From Planktomarina temperata RCA23 (lineage in GTDB: Bacteria > Pseudomonadota > Alphaproteobacteria > Rhodobacterales > Rhodobacteraceae), in NCBI RefSeq assembly GCF_000738435.1, contig NZ_CP003984.1, positions 1,302,001 through 1,366,000 of the forward strand: DNA of 64,000 nt. Direction: 5' to 3'. Shown in pieces: positions 53,828 to 63,416 of this stretch (position 1 is its first letter; each line of letters starts with the position of its first letter). The notes under the pieces were generated by a model that worked only from the letters and a program-made list of their open reading frames with translations, had not been told where the DNA came from and did no database searches. Made by a program: the position numbers and the translations under genes.

Positions 53828-55492
53828 TCAATCCGTTCCTTGTTCGGCGATGATATCTATGATTTTTTGTTTATTTAACTTAAAAGTAATATGTGCCGAG
53901 GCCTCATAACGGGTCAAAGAGAAATCCAGTTTTAAATGGTTTTCCAAAATTGAAATCTGCTTCTCTGTCGGTTCTTCAGTCAACCATGCTTTGGTTTTAT
54001 GAGCTGCATCTTCGGTTTCGTTCTGGTTTAACCAATCATCTGCAGCGGCCAATGCATTTATATGCTTTCCAACAGACAAAACTTTGGGATTCACGCCCTT
54101 TTTACCGCCAATAGAATACCAGTGTCCTTGATAGAAGAAGACGCCTCCCCAAGCATCAAAGCCTGCTGAGATGAACGCAGAATGGTCCGAAAACAAATTT
54201 ACCCATTCAAAACTTGAACGGTTCAGTAAGTTGATCTCCATCATCTCTATGGACGATACTAATTCTGGTGTATCCTTGTCTCGTTCTGTGCGGAAATCGT
54301 AACCACACATTGGACATTCTTGGGAGGCCAGTGGGACGACTGCGGCGCATTCTGGGCAAGTCATTGTGAGTGCAACACCCTCAGTTTCAACACCGTCTAA
54401 GCTCACATCTTGTTCTAGCGTTCCGTGCAGTATGGAAGAAGTTCCAAAATCTAAAATGATGCAGTCGCTTTTTATGACTCCAGGATGTTGTTCTGAGTTG
54501 ACTGTTCTCAAACCCCTTCCAACCATTTGGATCATGGTGGATTTAGCCGAACTTGGGCGAAGTAATACGACACAACTTGTTGGGGGATGATCCCATCCCT
54601 CGGTCAGGACTTGCACATTAACAATCACTGTTACATCGCCACGAGCGTAGCGATCTAAGATATTTGAACGATCGGCGCTAGAAAGTTGTCCAGTGATGGT
54701 TTCGGCTAGAACATTTCTATTTCTGAATGCTTCGGTGACTGCTTCTGCATGCTGCACGGTAGAGCAAAACACAACTGTTTGTCTGCTTTCACCCTTTTCG
54801 AGCCACTGATCAACCACTGCATTATTAATAGGGCGTTGGTTCATAATTTGATCAACAGCGCTCATATCAAAATCAGCGCCAGATTTTTTCACACTCGACA
54901 GTTGGTTTTTGACCCCTACGTCAATTACAAACGTTCTTGGCGTAACAAGATGACCTGAACGGATCAATTCTCCCAGAGAAATTTGATCTGATACTTGAGA
55001 GAAAACCTCTCTGAGGCCCTTGCCGTCGCTTCTATTAGGGGTGGCTGTAACTCCAAATATTATACAGCTTGGGTTTAAAGCTAGAGCGTGATTTATAACC
55101 GTCCTGTAAGAGTTTGCAGCGGCGTGATGAGCTTCATCAATGACCAGTAGATCGATTTTCGGCATGGAGCTGATATTGTCGGACGCAAATAGGGTTTGCA
55201 CCATGGCAAAGGTAACTTGACCACTCCAGTCTTTGGTTTTTGAGTTATAAACTGAGGTTGCGATAGATGGGTTTACCCACGAAAACTTTGTTTGATTTTG
55301 TTCGGTCAACTCGTCTCTGTGTGCAAGAACAAGCGTTTTCGCCTTGGTACCTGTTATGTACTGGCCAATAATTTCCGAAAACAAAATGGTTTTACCTGCT
55401 CCGGTAGGAGCAATGCCAAGGGCGTTTCCATTAGCTTTTAGAGCAACAAGGCTGCGTTCAACGAAATCTTTTTGGCGTGGCCTAAGTAGCAT
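53828..55492 (-). CDS. Superfamily II DEAD/DEAH helicase with C-terminal zinc finger
   Basis: 554 aa. Walker A IAPTGAGKTILFSEI near residue 28, DEAHHAAANSYRTVI near 119, FGVTATPNRSDGKG near 150 and helicase C motif VGRGLRTVNSEQHPG near 330. A CxxC zinc ribbon lies near 377-400 (CPECAAVVPLASQECPMCGY). The same domain order is found in phage and mobile-element helicases of the type III-restriction/SSL2 class. Likely unwinds DNA. The gene follows the 178-aa gene with a 5-bp gap on the same strand. Confidence 0.88.
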   Translation of the reverse strand: MLLRPRQKDFVERSLVALKANGNALGIAPTGAGKTILFSEIIGQYITGTKAKTLVLAHRDELTEQNQTKFSWVNPSIATSVYNSKTKDWSGQVTFAMVQTLFASDNISSMPKIDLLVIDEAHHAAANSYRTVINHALALNPSCIIFGVTATPNRSDGKGLREVFSQVSDQISLGELIRSGHLVTPRTFVIDVGVKNQLSSVKKSGADFDMSAVDQIMNQRPINNAVVDQWLEKGESRQTVVFCSTVQHAEAVTEAFRNRNVLAETITGQLSSADRSNILDRYARGDVTVIVNVQVLTEGWDHPPTSCVVLLRPSSAKSTMIQMVGRGLRTVNSEQHPGVIKSDCIILDFGTSSILHGTLEQDVSLDGVETEGVALTMTCPECAAVVPLASQECPMCGYDFRTERDKDTPELVSSIEMMEINLLNRSSFEWVNLFSDHSAFISAGFDAWGGVFFYQGHWYSIGGKKGVNPKVLSVGKHINALAAADDWLNQNETEDAAHKTKAWLTEEPTEKQISILENHLKLDFSLTRYEASAHITFKLNKQKIIDIIAEQGTD

Positions 55493-55497
55493 TTAAG

Positions 55498-56034
55498 TTA
55501 CTCCCTCATCCACATGGGTGAACTGACCGCCGCAGTAAGTTTTGAAGTCAAGTCAGTCTGCCGCAATCGTGGGGAATGAACTTCGATGTTACTGTCTTCG
55601 GGAATAATTACTTCGTCTATTTCATTTACCTCGTAGCCTTTATAATCTTTTGCAATCTTGATTTTTGCTTGAAATTTGGAACCGTCTAAATCTTTCAACG
55701 ATTTTAAACGCCGGCATCTTAAGGCCTTCTCCGAATTTTCGTTTTTGGACAAAGCATGTTTTGAATTTAAGATGTTTAAAATTAGTTCTCGGCCTCTTTT
55801 GCGCCACCAAGGCCCCTTTGGGCTTTTCAAACCAATCCGTATTTCAAATTTTTTACCAATGTGTCTACCTTCAGTGACTGAGCACTCTGCCCGAATATAC
55901 ACAGACCCAGTTTTTGATATCGTAGCTAACCCATTGGTCCAACCTTGTGATGGGTCACTGTGGCCTCCAGGTAATATGATAAGCCTGAGGAATACGACCG
56001 TGCCAGAAGGTATCAAATTTCTATTTCTCGACAT
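55498..56034 (-). CDS. Unknown protein paired with the superfamily II helicase
   Basis: 178 aa, basic. The sequence (PSGTVVFLRLIILPGGHSDP, SVYIRAECSVTEGRHIGKKF) suggests a mainly beta-strand OB-fold, as in single-stranded DNA-binding or annealing proteins, but I cannot confirm that. Ends five bases before the helicase start, so the two are cotranscribed. Diverges from the kinase gene. Confidence 0.55.
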   Translation of the reverse strand: MSRNRNLIPSGTVVFLRLIILPGGHSDPSQGWTNGLATISKTGSVYIRAECSVTEGRHIGKKFEIRIGLKSPKGPWWRKRGRELILNILNSKHALSKNENSEKALRCRRLKSLKDLDGSKFQAKIKIAKDYKGYEVNEIDEVIIPEDSNIEVHSPRLRQTDLTSKLTAAVSSPMWMRE

Positions 56035-56096
56035 TTGCCTAATCTGATATGTTAGCTTTAATAAGTCTACATTTTTTTGGTCGGATGGTGCGAATT

Positions 56097-57374
56097 ATGT
56101 CTTCAATTGTGACATTTGAAAAACTTTATATGTCCGTTCCTTTTGAAGATAAGGATTGGGCAAAAAATAATGGCTTTAAGTTTGATAGGATGGCAAAAGC
56201 TTGGTATCTGCCTCCTGGTAAAAATCCATTAGAATTTAAACAATACTGGTCATATCTTGAAAACACATACCATGATCGTCACGAGTTGAAAAAGAGAGGC
56301 TGCCGTTTCAATTCTAAATTGAAAAAGTGGTATGTTCCTTCGGATTGTCAGGAACCATACTATGAATTTGTGAAGTGGTGGCCTGAAAGCCTGAAGCAAT
56401 TCGTGTTTAATGATAAATTTATTATCGAAGACTATATCTCTAAAACGGGCCAATCTGAAATGTTTAAAGCCAGAAGTCTCCATGATGGGGAGTTTTATGC
56501 TATAAAGTATTTTTTAGGTGATGTTGCAAATTTTTCTAACGATGCTCATCGCAGGGCTATAGATAGCGAAATCAATGCTTTGCGAAGTTTAGAAGATCAT
56601 CCGAATATTTTAGAAATTGTTGAGTGGGATCAAATTGCGGACAGCTCTCGATTTTATATCGTTTCGCCTTGGATGCCACTTGGAAGCTTGGATAACTACA
56701 TAGGGCGGACAGAGTCCGAGATTGCCGACCTGATTTTTAGTGCTTTCAAAGGGACTTATGATTTAAACCTGCAAGACATTCCAGACGATGATTTAGAAGA
56801 TAATTTAGATACAGAAACGGATGTTTGGCTTGATGAACATCAAATAATTCATGGTATTTTAGATGGAATTGCTCATGCGCATGCAAATAACATTCTTCAT
56901 CGGGACATTAAGCCAGGCAATATACTTTTAGATTGGGTAGATAACGAGGTTGAAAGTGCCAACTTTGTGCCGTTGTTGTGCGATTTTGGTACATCTAAAA
57001 CTTTCTCACGTGATACAATCAAAGAGAGTGAACATACAGTGGTCGGCCTGAGAACACGGCCGTACCGGCCTGAATTCATCGCATCTTCAGCGCAAGGTAA
57101 AAAAGAAATTTCTCATCAAAAAACATGGGATTTATTCGCTTGGGCTATAGTAACTATTGAACTAATGGCGGATCGATCAGTAGATTCATCTGAGGAAGCA
57201 TTGGAAATTTTAGATGCTGAAATAGCGCCTAAACTTGATGAAGCGATTGTGAATCTCATTAAATCTGCATTGTCGTTTAACCCAAATCTAAGACCCCACG
57301 ACACTGACGATTTTCGAAGAAAATTAAACAAACTTACCGAACAGCGTAAAAAGCGGCTGGCATGGACCAATTAA
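56097..57374 (+). CDS. Ser/Thr protein kinase with two N-terminal DUF5710 repeats
   Basis: About 425 aa from the ATG at 56097 (in-frame earlier ATGs at 56049 and 56085 exist). Two DUF5710-type repeats occupy residues about 9-36 (LYMSVPFEDKDWAKNNGFKF) and about 55-83 (LKKRGCRFNSKLKKWYVPSD). The kinase domain begins near residue 110; it has a catalytic loop ILHRDIKPGNILLDW near 266-280 and CDFGTSK (D-F-G) near 293-300, so the kinase is complete. It overlaps the phosphatase gene by 13 bp. A signalling switch for a defence or stress module is inferred. Confidence 0.88.
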   Translation: MSSIVTFEKLYMSVPFEDKDWAKNNGFKFDRMAKAWYLPPGKNPLEFKQYWSYLENTYHDRHELKKRGCRFNSKLKKWYVPSDCQEPYYEFVKWWPESLKQFVFNDKFIIEDYISKTGQSEMFKARSLHDGEFYAIKYFLGDVANFSNDAHRRAIDSEINALRSLEDHPNILEIVEWDQIADSSRFYIVSPWMPLGSLDNYIGRTESEIADLIFSAFKGTYDLNLQDIPDDDLEDNLDTETDVWLDEHQIIHGILDGIAHAHANNILHRDIKPGNILLDWVDNEVESANFVPLLCDFGTSKTFSRDTIKESEHTVVGLRTRPYRPEFIASSAQGKKEISHQKTWDLFAWAIVTIELMADRSVDSSEEALEILDAEIAPKLDEAIVNLIKSALSFNPNLRPHDTDDFRRKLNKLTEQRKKRLAWTN

Positions 57375-58081
57375 GCCTGTCCATAGATGCGTACACGCAG
57401 CAGGGCTTGCGCAGATCCATCAATCAAGACTGTATTGGTATAGGAAGCTGGCGGGGTGGAGCAGGGGGCGGCACAGAACTCTCGTTAAATTATCTGTGTG
57501 AACAAAAATCTGAACTATTTTTGTTAAGTGATGGAATTGGCGGACACGATGATGGAGAAATCGCAAGTCGATTCTCCGTCGATAGCATTTTTGAATTATT
57601 CCAAAGCCAAGAGGATTTTGACATATTAACGGCGATTTCCATAACACATGACAAATTAGTGAATATTGGATTAGGCTCATTACGCCCTTTAGGTGCAACG
57701 CTGGTGGGATTAATTTTTACAAAAAACTTGGTCACAATATTTAGTTTGGGCGACAGCGCTTGCTACCACTTGAACGGTGACAAGCTGGTTAATTTAACAG
57801 AGGACGTGAAATCATCAAAACCGCACTTTAATGTCATTGAGCAGTGCCTTGGTGGAGGGATAACAAAACCAAATCCTAGCATAGTGAAACGAAAATTCAA
57901 AATTGGAGATGTATTTATACTAACATCAGACGGTGTAAGTAATTGGGCAGATAAAGAACAAATAAAAATGACCATCCAATCGAAACAGTTAAGCTTTAGT
58001 AGAAAACTGTGCTCGATTGCAAAAAAATCTGGCAGCAATGATGATCTGTCAGCAGTGGTAATAAAAATAAAATCTCTTTGA
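57362..58081 (+). CDS. PP2C-family Ser/Thr protein phosphatase
   Basis: 239 aa. Metal-binding and catalytic motifs: RRSINQDCIG near residue 18, LLSDGIGGHDDGEIASRF near 54, TIFSLGDSACY near 124, ILTSDGVSNWAD near 185 and GSNDDLSAVVIKI near 225. These are PP2C (PPM) motifs with the acidic metal ligands intact. Starts inside the kinase gene, 13-bp overlap, so the two are produced together. Presumably reverses phosphorylation done by the kinase. Confidence 0.92.
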   Translation: MDQLSLSIDAYTQQGLRRSINQDCIGIGSWRGGAGGGTELSLNYLCEQKSELFLLSDGIGGHDDGEIASRFSVDSIFELFQSQEDFDILTAISITHDKLVNIGLGSLRPLGATLVGLIFTKNLVTIFSLGDSACYHLNGDKLVNLTEDVKSSKPHFNVIEQCLGGGITKPNPSIVKRKFKIGDVFILTSDGVSNWADKEQIKMTIQSKQLSFSRKLCSIAKKSGSNDDLSAVVIKIKSL

Positions 58082-58133
58082 TTGTAGTTACTTGTTTCTA
58101 GAATTATGGGACGACTCGTGACCTTTCAGTATT

Positions 58134-60215
58134 TTATGCAAGATCATAGAGGTATTTGCTGCCAGCTCCGACACCAGTTACCAATAAACTTTCTCGAGCT
58201 CGAGTACAGGCTACATAAAGAAGTTGCCGCTCAGTTCTTTCTATCTCTTCAATGTCTGCTTTCTCGGTAAATAGCCGCATCCTTTCATGCAGTGGTAAAG
58301 CGTCCTGATCACAAGCTATCACCGCAACCGATCTAAATTCTAAGCCTTTAGCTAGATGCATCGTGCCATAGTTTATTGAGCTATCATCACCGTCTAATTT
58401 ATAGTTCAGGACGACCCCAGTGTTTCCACTTTTTTTAATAGCGTTCAGAGCTCTTTTATATTGATGCTCTGTCCTAACAAACACCCCAATTTCTGTAGGA
58501 GCTATACCCTCAGAAATTTGTTTTTCTATCCAATCTGAAACAATTTGTGCCTCGCTTACCTCATCGTCATTTAGAATAATTCTTGGTAGTTCACCTCTGA
58601 AAATTGATATTGTACCTGATCTATCTTCTGCCTGGTTATCACCATCTTTAATTTTCTTTGGTAATAACAGGTCCGCTTGCGCTCTAATCTGCTGGGAAGT
58701 TCTGTAATTGACCTTCAGGATATTTGATTTCCCCCTGACGTCCACGCCAAGCGAACTCCACGAGAATGGCGCTCGGAAAATTCTTTGTCCGATATCGCCT
58801 GCAAAGAACAATCCATTGGACTTTTTGCCGTAATGTCTAGCCAAAAAAGAGAGCTCGGCAGAAGAAATATCCTGAGCCTCATCAACAATTACGTGATCGT
58901 ATTGGGCAACTTTATCATGTGCTAAGTTTAACTCCCTAAAAATGCGTGACCATGTGGTTAACTTACGCTTTTTCAAAAGCAGCTTAGTTTCTTCAAAGAT
59001 TAGCCATAAGTCTTTTCGTTGATTGATGCCAAGTTTTGACTTTCGACCTAAACGAGAAAGGTCCGTGTATTCTTGTAATGTTTCAATACCCCAATCATCA
59101 ATTACGTTGTCCCATTCGGACAACAGAAAACCGTTTTCATAATTCGTGACTTCGGCTGACTGAGCAGATCTCTGAAGAAAGTTCACAAGCTGAGTTTTGG
59201 ACACAATGTTAGGGTTTTGCCCATTTCTTTTCAAATGTGCAGAGGCAAGGCCCTCCAAATGAAATACATCTATTTTATCTAATGCTAATGGGTCTTTTGC
59301 TAAAAGTATCTCAAGTTTCTGCTGTAGTGCAGCTGCAAGAGTTTTTGTAAAAGTGCAGAGAAGTATTTTTTTTGTTGGATCTTGTTTGTGCAGATAGGCA
59401 GCTCGATGAAGTGCAACTATTGTTTTTCCCGTGCCTGCTGATCCAGAGACACGTGCTGATCCATTGTATGATAGCTCTGTGAACTTCTTTTGCTCTGGAT
59501 GTAAAAAGACGGTCCATTTATGCCACGGAAAATCAAGCGCTGCATGTAAACCAGCCTCGTCTGATACCAAAGCAAATCGCCTTCTTGCATCCGGATGGTT
59601 CAAACCCAATTCATCCTCCAATTCGATGTCTTGGGATGTGGGTGTCGGTAGAACTAAATCGTCTTCAGAAATTCCTCCTGCCGCATATTCAATCAGCTTT
59701 TCTGATGCCTCTGCTGGAAGTTTTTCAGTGAGTTCAAAAAACATAGATTCATCGCAAGTTTGTACATGAAAAACGAACTCTTCTGGGACACCAATTGCAG
59801 CTAATTGTTCTTCATCAAGTTCGGCAAATAACTTATCAGGTGCAAGAGTGGCTGATGAAGTACCCCAGATATTAGTATCTTTACTGGACTCCTTGACCTC
59901 AATAATTTGAGCGGCTCCGGTTTTGGGATGTTTTCGGATGACCCTATTAGCGGCCCATTTGTAAGCATCATCGTGATGATCAACGTATGTCAGCATTACT
60001 GATTTGCCAGATTTATGCGCAATTATACGAATATCTGAGTTTACTCTAACAGACCAAAAATTATTATCTTTTGCTCGATCTAACCTATGAAATTGGTTTG
60101 AATTACCTGAGATGTTCAATTGAATGTCAAAAGCTTTGGCCTTAACGATTTTTTGCTCTTGGTTAGTCAAGTTCTCAAGGCTCTTTTGAAATGTTTCTGC
60201 TATTCTGAATTCCAT
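58134..60215 (-). CDS. UvrD-like helicase with RelE/ParE-like N-terminal domain
   Basis: About 694 aa from the ATG at 60215 (MEFRIAETFQKS); an ATG at 60272 would overlap zorA. N-terminal residues 1-95 resemble the RelE/ParE fold: FRIAETFQKSLENLTNQEQK, FWSVRVNSDIRIIAHKSG, VMLTYVDHHDDAYKWA. Superfamily I helicase: Walker A GSAGTGKTIVALHRAAYLHK near 255, VIVDEAQDISSAELSFLARH near 450, MHLAKGLEFRSVAVIACDQD near 620 and ACTRARESLLVTG at the end. Divergent from zorA across 58 bp. A defence-linked helicase is likely. Confidence 0.86.
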   Translation of the reverse strand: MEFRIAETFQKSLENLTNQEQKIVKAKAFDIQLNISGNSNQFHRLDRAKDNNFWSVRVNSDIRIIAHKSGKSVMLTYVDHHDDAYKWAANRVIRKHPKTGAAQIIEVKESSKDTNIWGTSSATLAPDKLFAELDEEQLAAIGVPEEFVFHVQTCDESMFFELTEKLPAEASEKLIEYAAGGISEDDLVLPTPTSQDIELEDELGLNHPDARRRFALVSDEAGLHAALDFPWHKWTVFLHPEQKKFTELSYNGSARVSGSAGTGKTIVALHRAAYLHKQDPTKKILLCTFTKTLAAALQQKLEILLAKDPLALDKIDVFHLEGLASAHLKRNGQNPNIVSKTQLVNFLQRSAQSAEVTNYENGFLLSEWDNVIDDWGIETLQEYTDLSRLGRKSKLGINQRKDLWLIFEETKLLLKKRKLTTWSRIFRELNLAHDKVAQYDHVIVDEAQDISSAELSFLARHYGKKSNGLFFAGDIGQRIFRAPFSWSSLGVDVRGKSNILKVNYRTSQQIRAQADLLLPKKIKDGDNQAEDRSGTISIFRGELPRIILNDDEVSEAQIVSDWIEKQISEGIAPTEIGVFVRTEHQYKRALNAIKKSGNTGVVLNYKLDGDDSSINYGTMHLAKGLEFRSVAVIACDQDALPLHERMRLFTEKADIEEIERTERQLLYVACTRARESLLVTGVGAGSKYLYDLA

Positions 60216-60273
60216 TTGTGGTGTGTGCTCTGTCCTAAGAAATTTCGCTTTGGCTGATGACAAGCGTCTCATT

Positions 60274-62124
60274 ATGAAATATTTGAGTCAAGTAATAGGA
60301 AAGATGGTAGGTGCACTAATGGAATTCATTCAAGCTATTGGTTTGCCCGTAAAGAAAGCAATTTTGTGGTTGGCTGGTGTTTTAACCGAAAGTAACCTTG
60401 ATACGTTGTCATCAGAAAAAGGTGCTGCGCCTGGTTTTGTTGCAGCATTACTTTTTGTCTTCCTGATTATTGGAGTACTTATTTATTCGTTTCAAGTAAG
60501 ACGAAAAAGCCAAGCCATTTTGTGGCTTTATAAACTTATAAAAAGTTACGAAACCCCCCAAGAATTTACGCAGAACATAACAGATATTGACATAGAAGTT
60601 AGAAAGCGTTGGGGGCAAAACGCTTATGATGAATTGGCACGTGGTTGGCTAGAATATAAAGAAACCCTTGTACTATATGGAGAGGGCGATAGCCGTCACC
60701 TTCGCAATTCTGTGAGGCCGGCAACATTTTTCAATGCTGAAGACCTTAATTTCACTCCTGGGTCTTGGAAAATCGTACCTGGTTTATTCGTTACGATTGG
60801 TTTGTTTCTTACATTTTTGGGCCTAGTTGCTGCGCTGGATAGCTTAAAGGTTAGTGGAATGGATGCTGCGCAGCTCAAAGCTAGCCTTCAAACCTTGCTA
60901 GAAACGGCCTCTGCAAAATTTGTTATGTCGTTAACTGGATTGGCCTGCTCGATAATTTTTACTATCAGGCTTCGCACCGGTGTTTCGCAAATCGAGAATA
61001 GATTACATGAATTGGCCAACCATACTGAATTTCTTCTGAAATTTATATCTCTGGAAGATATTGCATCGGATCAACTCGCAGCGATCAAGGAACAAAAAGA
61101 GCATTTTAGAACTATTGGTTTGGAACTCGTTGCCGAGTTAGGTCGGCCGCTCAAGGAGGATCTACCAATAACGATTGCACAATCGATTTCTGACGCAATG
61201 TCTCCGTTAATCTCTCAAGTTACTGAAGTAGGAACTGAGGGTGTCGGAGGGATGGTCAGTGATTTATCTGAAAAGTTTTCAAAAGATGTAAGCGGAGCCT
61301 TAGAAAGTGCCTCATTAAGCATTCAGGCTGCTGGAGATAAAATAGACCAAAGTTCTGCTAACATAGGTGCTGAACTTTCATCTTCGGTATTGGCTCTTAA
61401 ACAAATGATAGATGAGGTTCAGGGAAGCACCAGGGAACGTATGCTCGATACTGGGGAGGCGCTTGCGAGTAGCTTTGGCCAAACTGCAAATCAAATTACA
61501 GAGCAAGCAAATTCCCTTTCGGACACGCTCATTGCACCATTGAACGATTTGCAGGCAAAAATAGCCATTCTAAGTTCTGATATTTCAGAAAGTGGCGCCC
61601 AATTTAAAGTAATGTCAGAAAGTGTTAAACTTGGTGCAGATGCGACGCAAAAAGCAGCTTCATCTTTCGAGAAATCTGCGCAAGATTTCTCAAAAGTAAC
61701 GTCACCCATCAATCGTTCTATTGAGCTTATTGCTGGGTCTATTAGTGATTTAGAGGACTCCACAGCGAATGTTAATGATACCCTGACGGAGGGTATAAAG
61801 CAGCTCATGGCATCTAGTGAAAATGCATTGAATTCCGCTGTAGAAATAATCAGAGGTGAACAGTCCGCACTGGAGAATGCGCTTCAAGGAATGCAAGATG
61901 TTATCGAAGAATTTAGAGGGCAAGGTGACCGTCTGGACGAGTTGGACGAAAAACTTGGCGTAGCATTTGAAACTTATGCCGAGCATGTTGAAAGTCAGCT
62001 TGAAGAGATGAAACTTCACGCAAGAGATCTTACAGAACGCTTAACTCCTGCTTTGGACAAAATGCGTGAGGTTGTGGAGCACGCAGAGCAGTTTATTCCA
62101 GAATCTGGAGTTCAGCGTAGATGA
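60274..62124 (+). CDS. zorA: Zorya anti-phage system membrane motor protein ZorA
   Basis: 616 aa. MotA/TolQ/ExbB-type proton channel: transmembrane segments at about residues 52-72 (FVAALLFVFLIIGVLIYSF), 169-190 (IVPGLFVTIGLFLTFLGLVA) and 211-232 (AKFVMSLTGLACSIIFTIRL). From about 270 a long coiled-coil cytoplasmic tail follows, as in ZorA. Start ATG at 60274. Overlaps zorB by 4 bp. With ZorB it forms the proton-driven motor that senses envelope perturbation during phage infection. Confidence 0.93.
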   Translation: MKYLSQVIGKMVGALMEFIQAIGLPVKKAILWLAGVLTESNLDTLSSEKGAAPGFVAALLFVFLIIGVLIYSFQVRRKSQAILWLYKLIKSYETPQEFTQNITDIDIEVRKRWGQNAYDELARGWLEYKETLVLYGEGDSRHLRNSVRPATFFNAEDLNFTPGSWKIVPGLFVTIGLFLTFLGLVAALDSLKVSGMDAAQLKASLQTLLETASAKFVMSLTGLACSIIFTIRLRTGVSQIENRLHELANHTEFLLKFISLEDIASDQLAAIKEQKEHFRTIGLELVAELGRPLKEDLPITIAQSISDAMSPLISQVTEVGTEGVGGMVSDLSEKFSKDVSGALESASLSIQAAGDKIDQSSANIGAELSSSVLALKQMIDEVQGSTRERMLDTGEALASSFGQTANQITEQANSLSDTLIAPLNDLQAKIAILSSDISESGAQFKVMSESVKLGADATQKAASSFEKSAQDFSKVTSPINRSIELIAGSISDLEDSTANVNDTLTEGIKQLMASSENALNSAVEIIRGEQSALENALQGMQDVIEEFRGQGDRLDELDEKLGVAFETYAEHVESQLEEMKLHARDLTERLTPALDKMREVVEHAEQFIPESGVQRR

Positions 62125-63416
62125 GGTCCCTTGGACGAAAACGCAGAGACGAAGACGAAGAGGAGTCTGTCTTTGTTCCAATGACGGATATGACCGTTTC
62201 ATTTTTGTTTATTGTTATGATTTTACTGGCATTCTTCGCCGTACAATTTACGGATGAAGATAATGTACCACGTTCGATCTATGAGGAAGTTGTTTTAGAG
62301 CGTAATGGTCTGATCGAGGAGGTGAAGCGCTTAAACATAGAGATCGATAAGCTGGAAACGTTGATAAAAAAACTTAAGTTAGAGAATTCAAATTTAACAA
62401 ACCAAAATACTGAGCTCACTGCAAAGAATTCTCGTTTAGATGGTGAAATTAAAATTGCTCTCCGTAAAATTTCTGAACTTAAAGAAGACGTTTCCTTGTT
62501 AAAGGCCGATTTAGCGCAGGCAGATGAAAAAATCAAATCTTTAACTCTAAAAAACAATGATTTGACAGATCAGCTTCAGAAGCTTGAAGATGAAAAGAAT
62601 GATTTATTAAAGGTAATCGATCAAAAGGATGAGTTGCTCAGATCAAAGGATGACATAATTGCCTCTCTAGAACGTAGTGTCAAAAATCTCAATGATCAAG
62701 TTACTGTAAAAAATCAAAAAATTTCTGAATTAGAGCAACAGCTAGAAGAGCTTAAGGCAAAACTAAAAGATGATCCGTTAGAAGCTTATTTGATTGAGTC
62801 ACAATATCGAAGAACGGCCATCTTATCTGAAATTGAAAGAAAACTAAAAATAGAATTCCCGAATATTCTAGTAGAAGTAAGTCCGGAGAATGATGCGTTG
62901 AGGTTCAAAGGTGATGGATTGTTCACATCTGGATCTAGCCAATTAAGCTCATTAAAAAGAAAGATTGTTGAGAAGGTTGGAGTTCTGGTCACGGATGCAA
63001 TTGAGTGCTTTACGATAAATCCAAAAGAGCCTGACTATAAATCCTGCAATCCAGATGGGATACTAATTGAAGCAATCCAGATTGAAGGCCATACCGATAA
63101 TACTAGGTTCGTAGGAGCAGATGGCAGAGATAGGAATATTGAGTTGTCTGCTAAAAGAGCGACATCAGCATTTTTTGCAATGAAAGACGCTAAGCCTAAC
63201 CTGCTATCCTATCAAAATTTGAAAGGGCAGCCTGTAATATCAATCGCTGGATATGGGGATATGCGCCCTGTCAACATTGACCCCAAGATGAAGGCTGAAA
63301 ATCGTCGTATTGATCTACGATTGATTATGTTCACTCCAGTAAGCAGAGATCAGATCAATATTATTCAAAGGCGGATCAAAAGTGATCTTGAAATCCTTCT
63401 TGAGGAGGTAAAGTGA
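62121..63416 (+). CDS. zorB: Zorya anti-phage system protein ZorB (MotB/OmpA-like)
   Basis: 431 aa. One transmembrane helix near residues 24-45 (MTVSFLFIVMILLAFFAVQF), preceded by the predicted proton-binding Asp in VPMTD (residue 23). A long coiled coil, about 55-215, then an OmpA-like peptidoglycan-binding domain with QIEGHTDNTRFVGADGRDRN near 315-335. Partner of ZorA. Ends in TGATG overlapping the zorC start, with TGAGGAGG upstream. Confidence 0.94.
   Translation: MRSLGRKRRDEDEEESVFVPMTDMTVSFLFIVMILLAFFAVQFTDEDNVPRSIYEEVVLERNGLIEEVKRLNIEIDKLETLIKKLKLENSNLTNQNTELTAKNSRLDGEIKIALRKISELKEDVSLLKADLAQADEKIKSLTLKNNDLTDQLQKLEDEKNDLLKVIDQKDELLRSKDDIIASLERSVKNLNDQVTVKNQKISELEQQLEELKAKLKDDPLEAYLIESQYRRTAILSEIERKLKIEFPNILVEVSPENDALRFKGDGLFTSGSSQLSSLKRKIVEKVGVLVTDAIECFTINPKEPDYKSCNPDGILIEAIQIEGHTDNTRFVGADGRDRNIELSAKRATSAFFAMKDAKPNLLSYQNLKGQPVISIAGYGDMRPVNIDPKMKAENRRIDLRLIMFTPVSRDQINIIQRRIKSDLEILLEEVK

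Noticed and set aside
57362-58081. TerY-P phosphorylation triad
   Set aside because: Kinase and PP2C are present but no vWA-domain TerY is adjacent.
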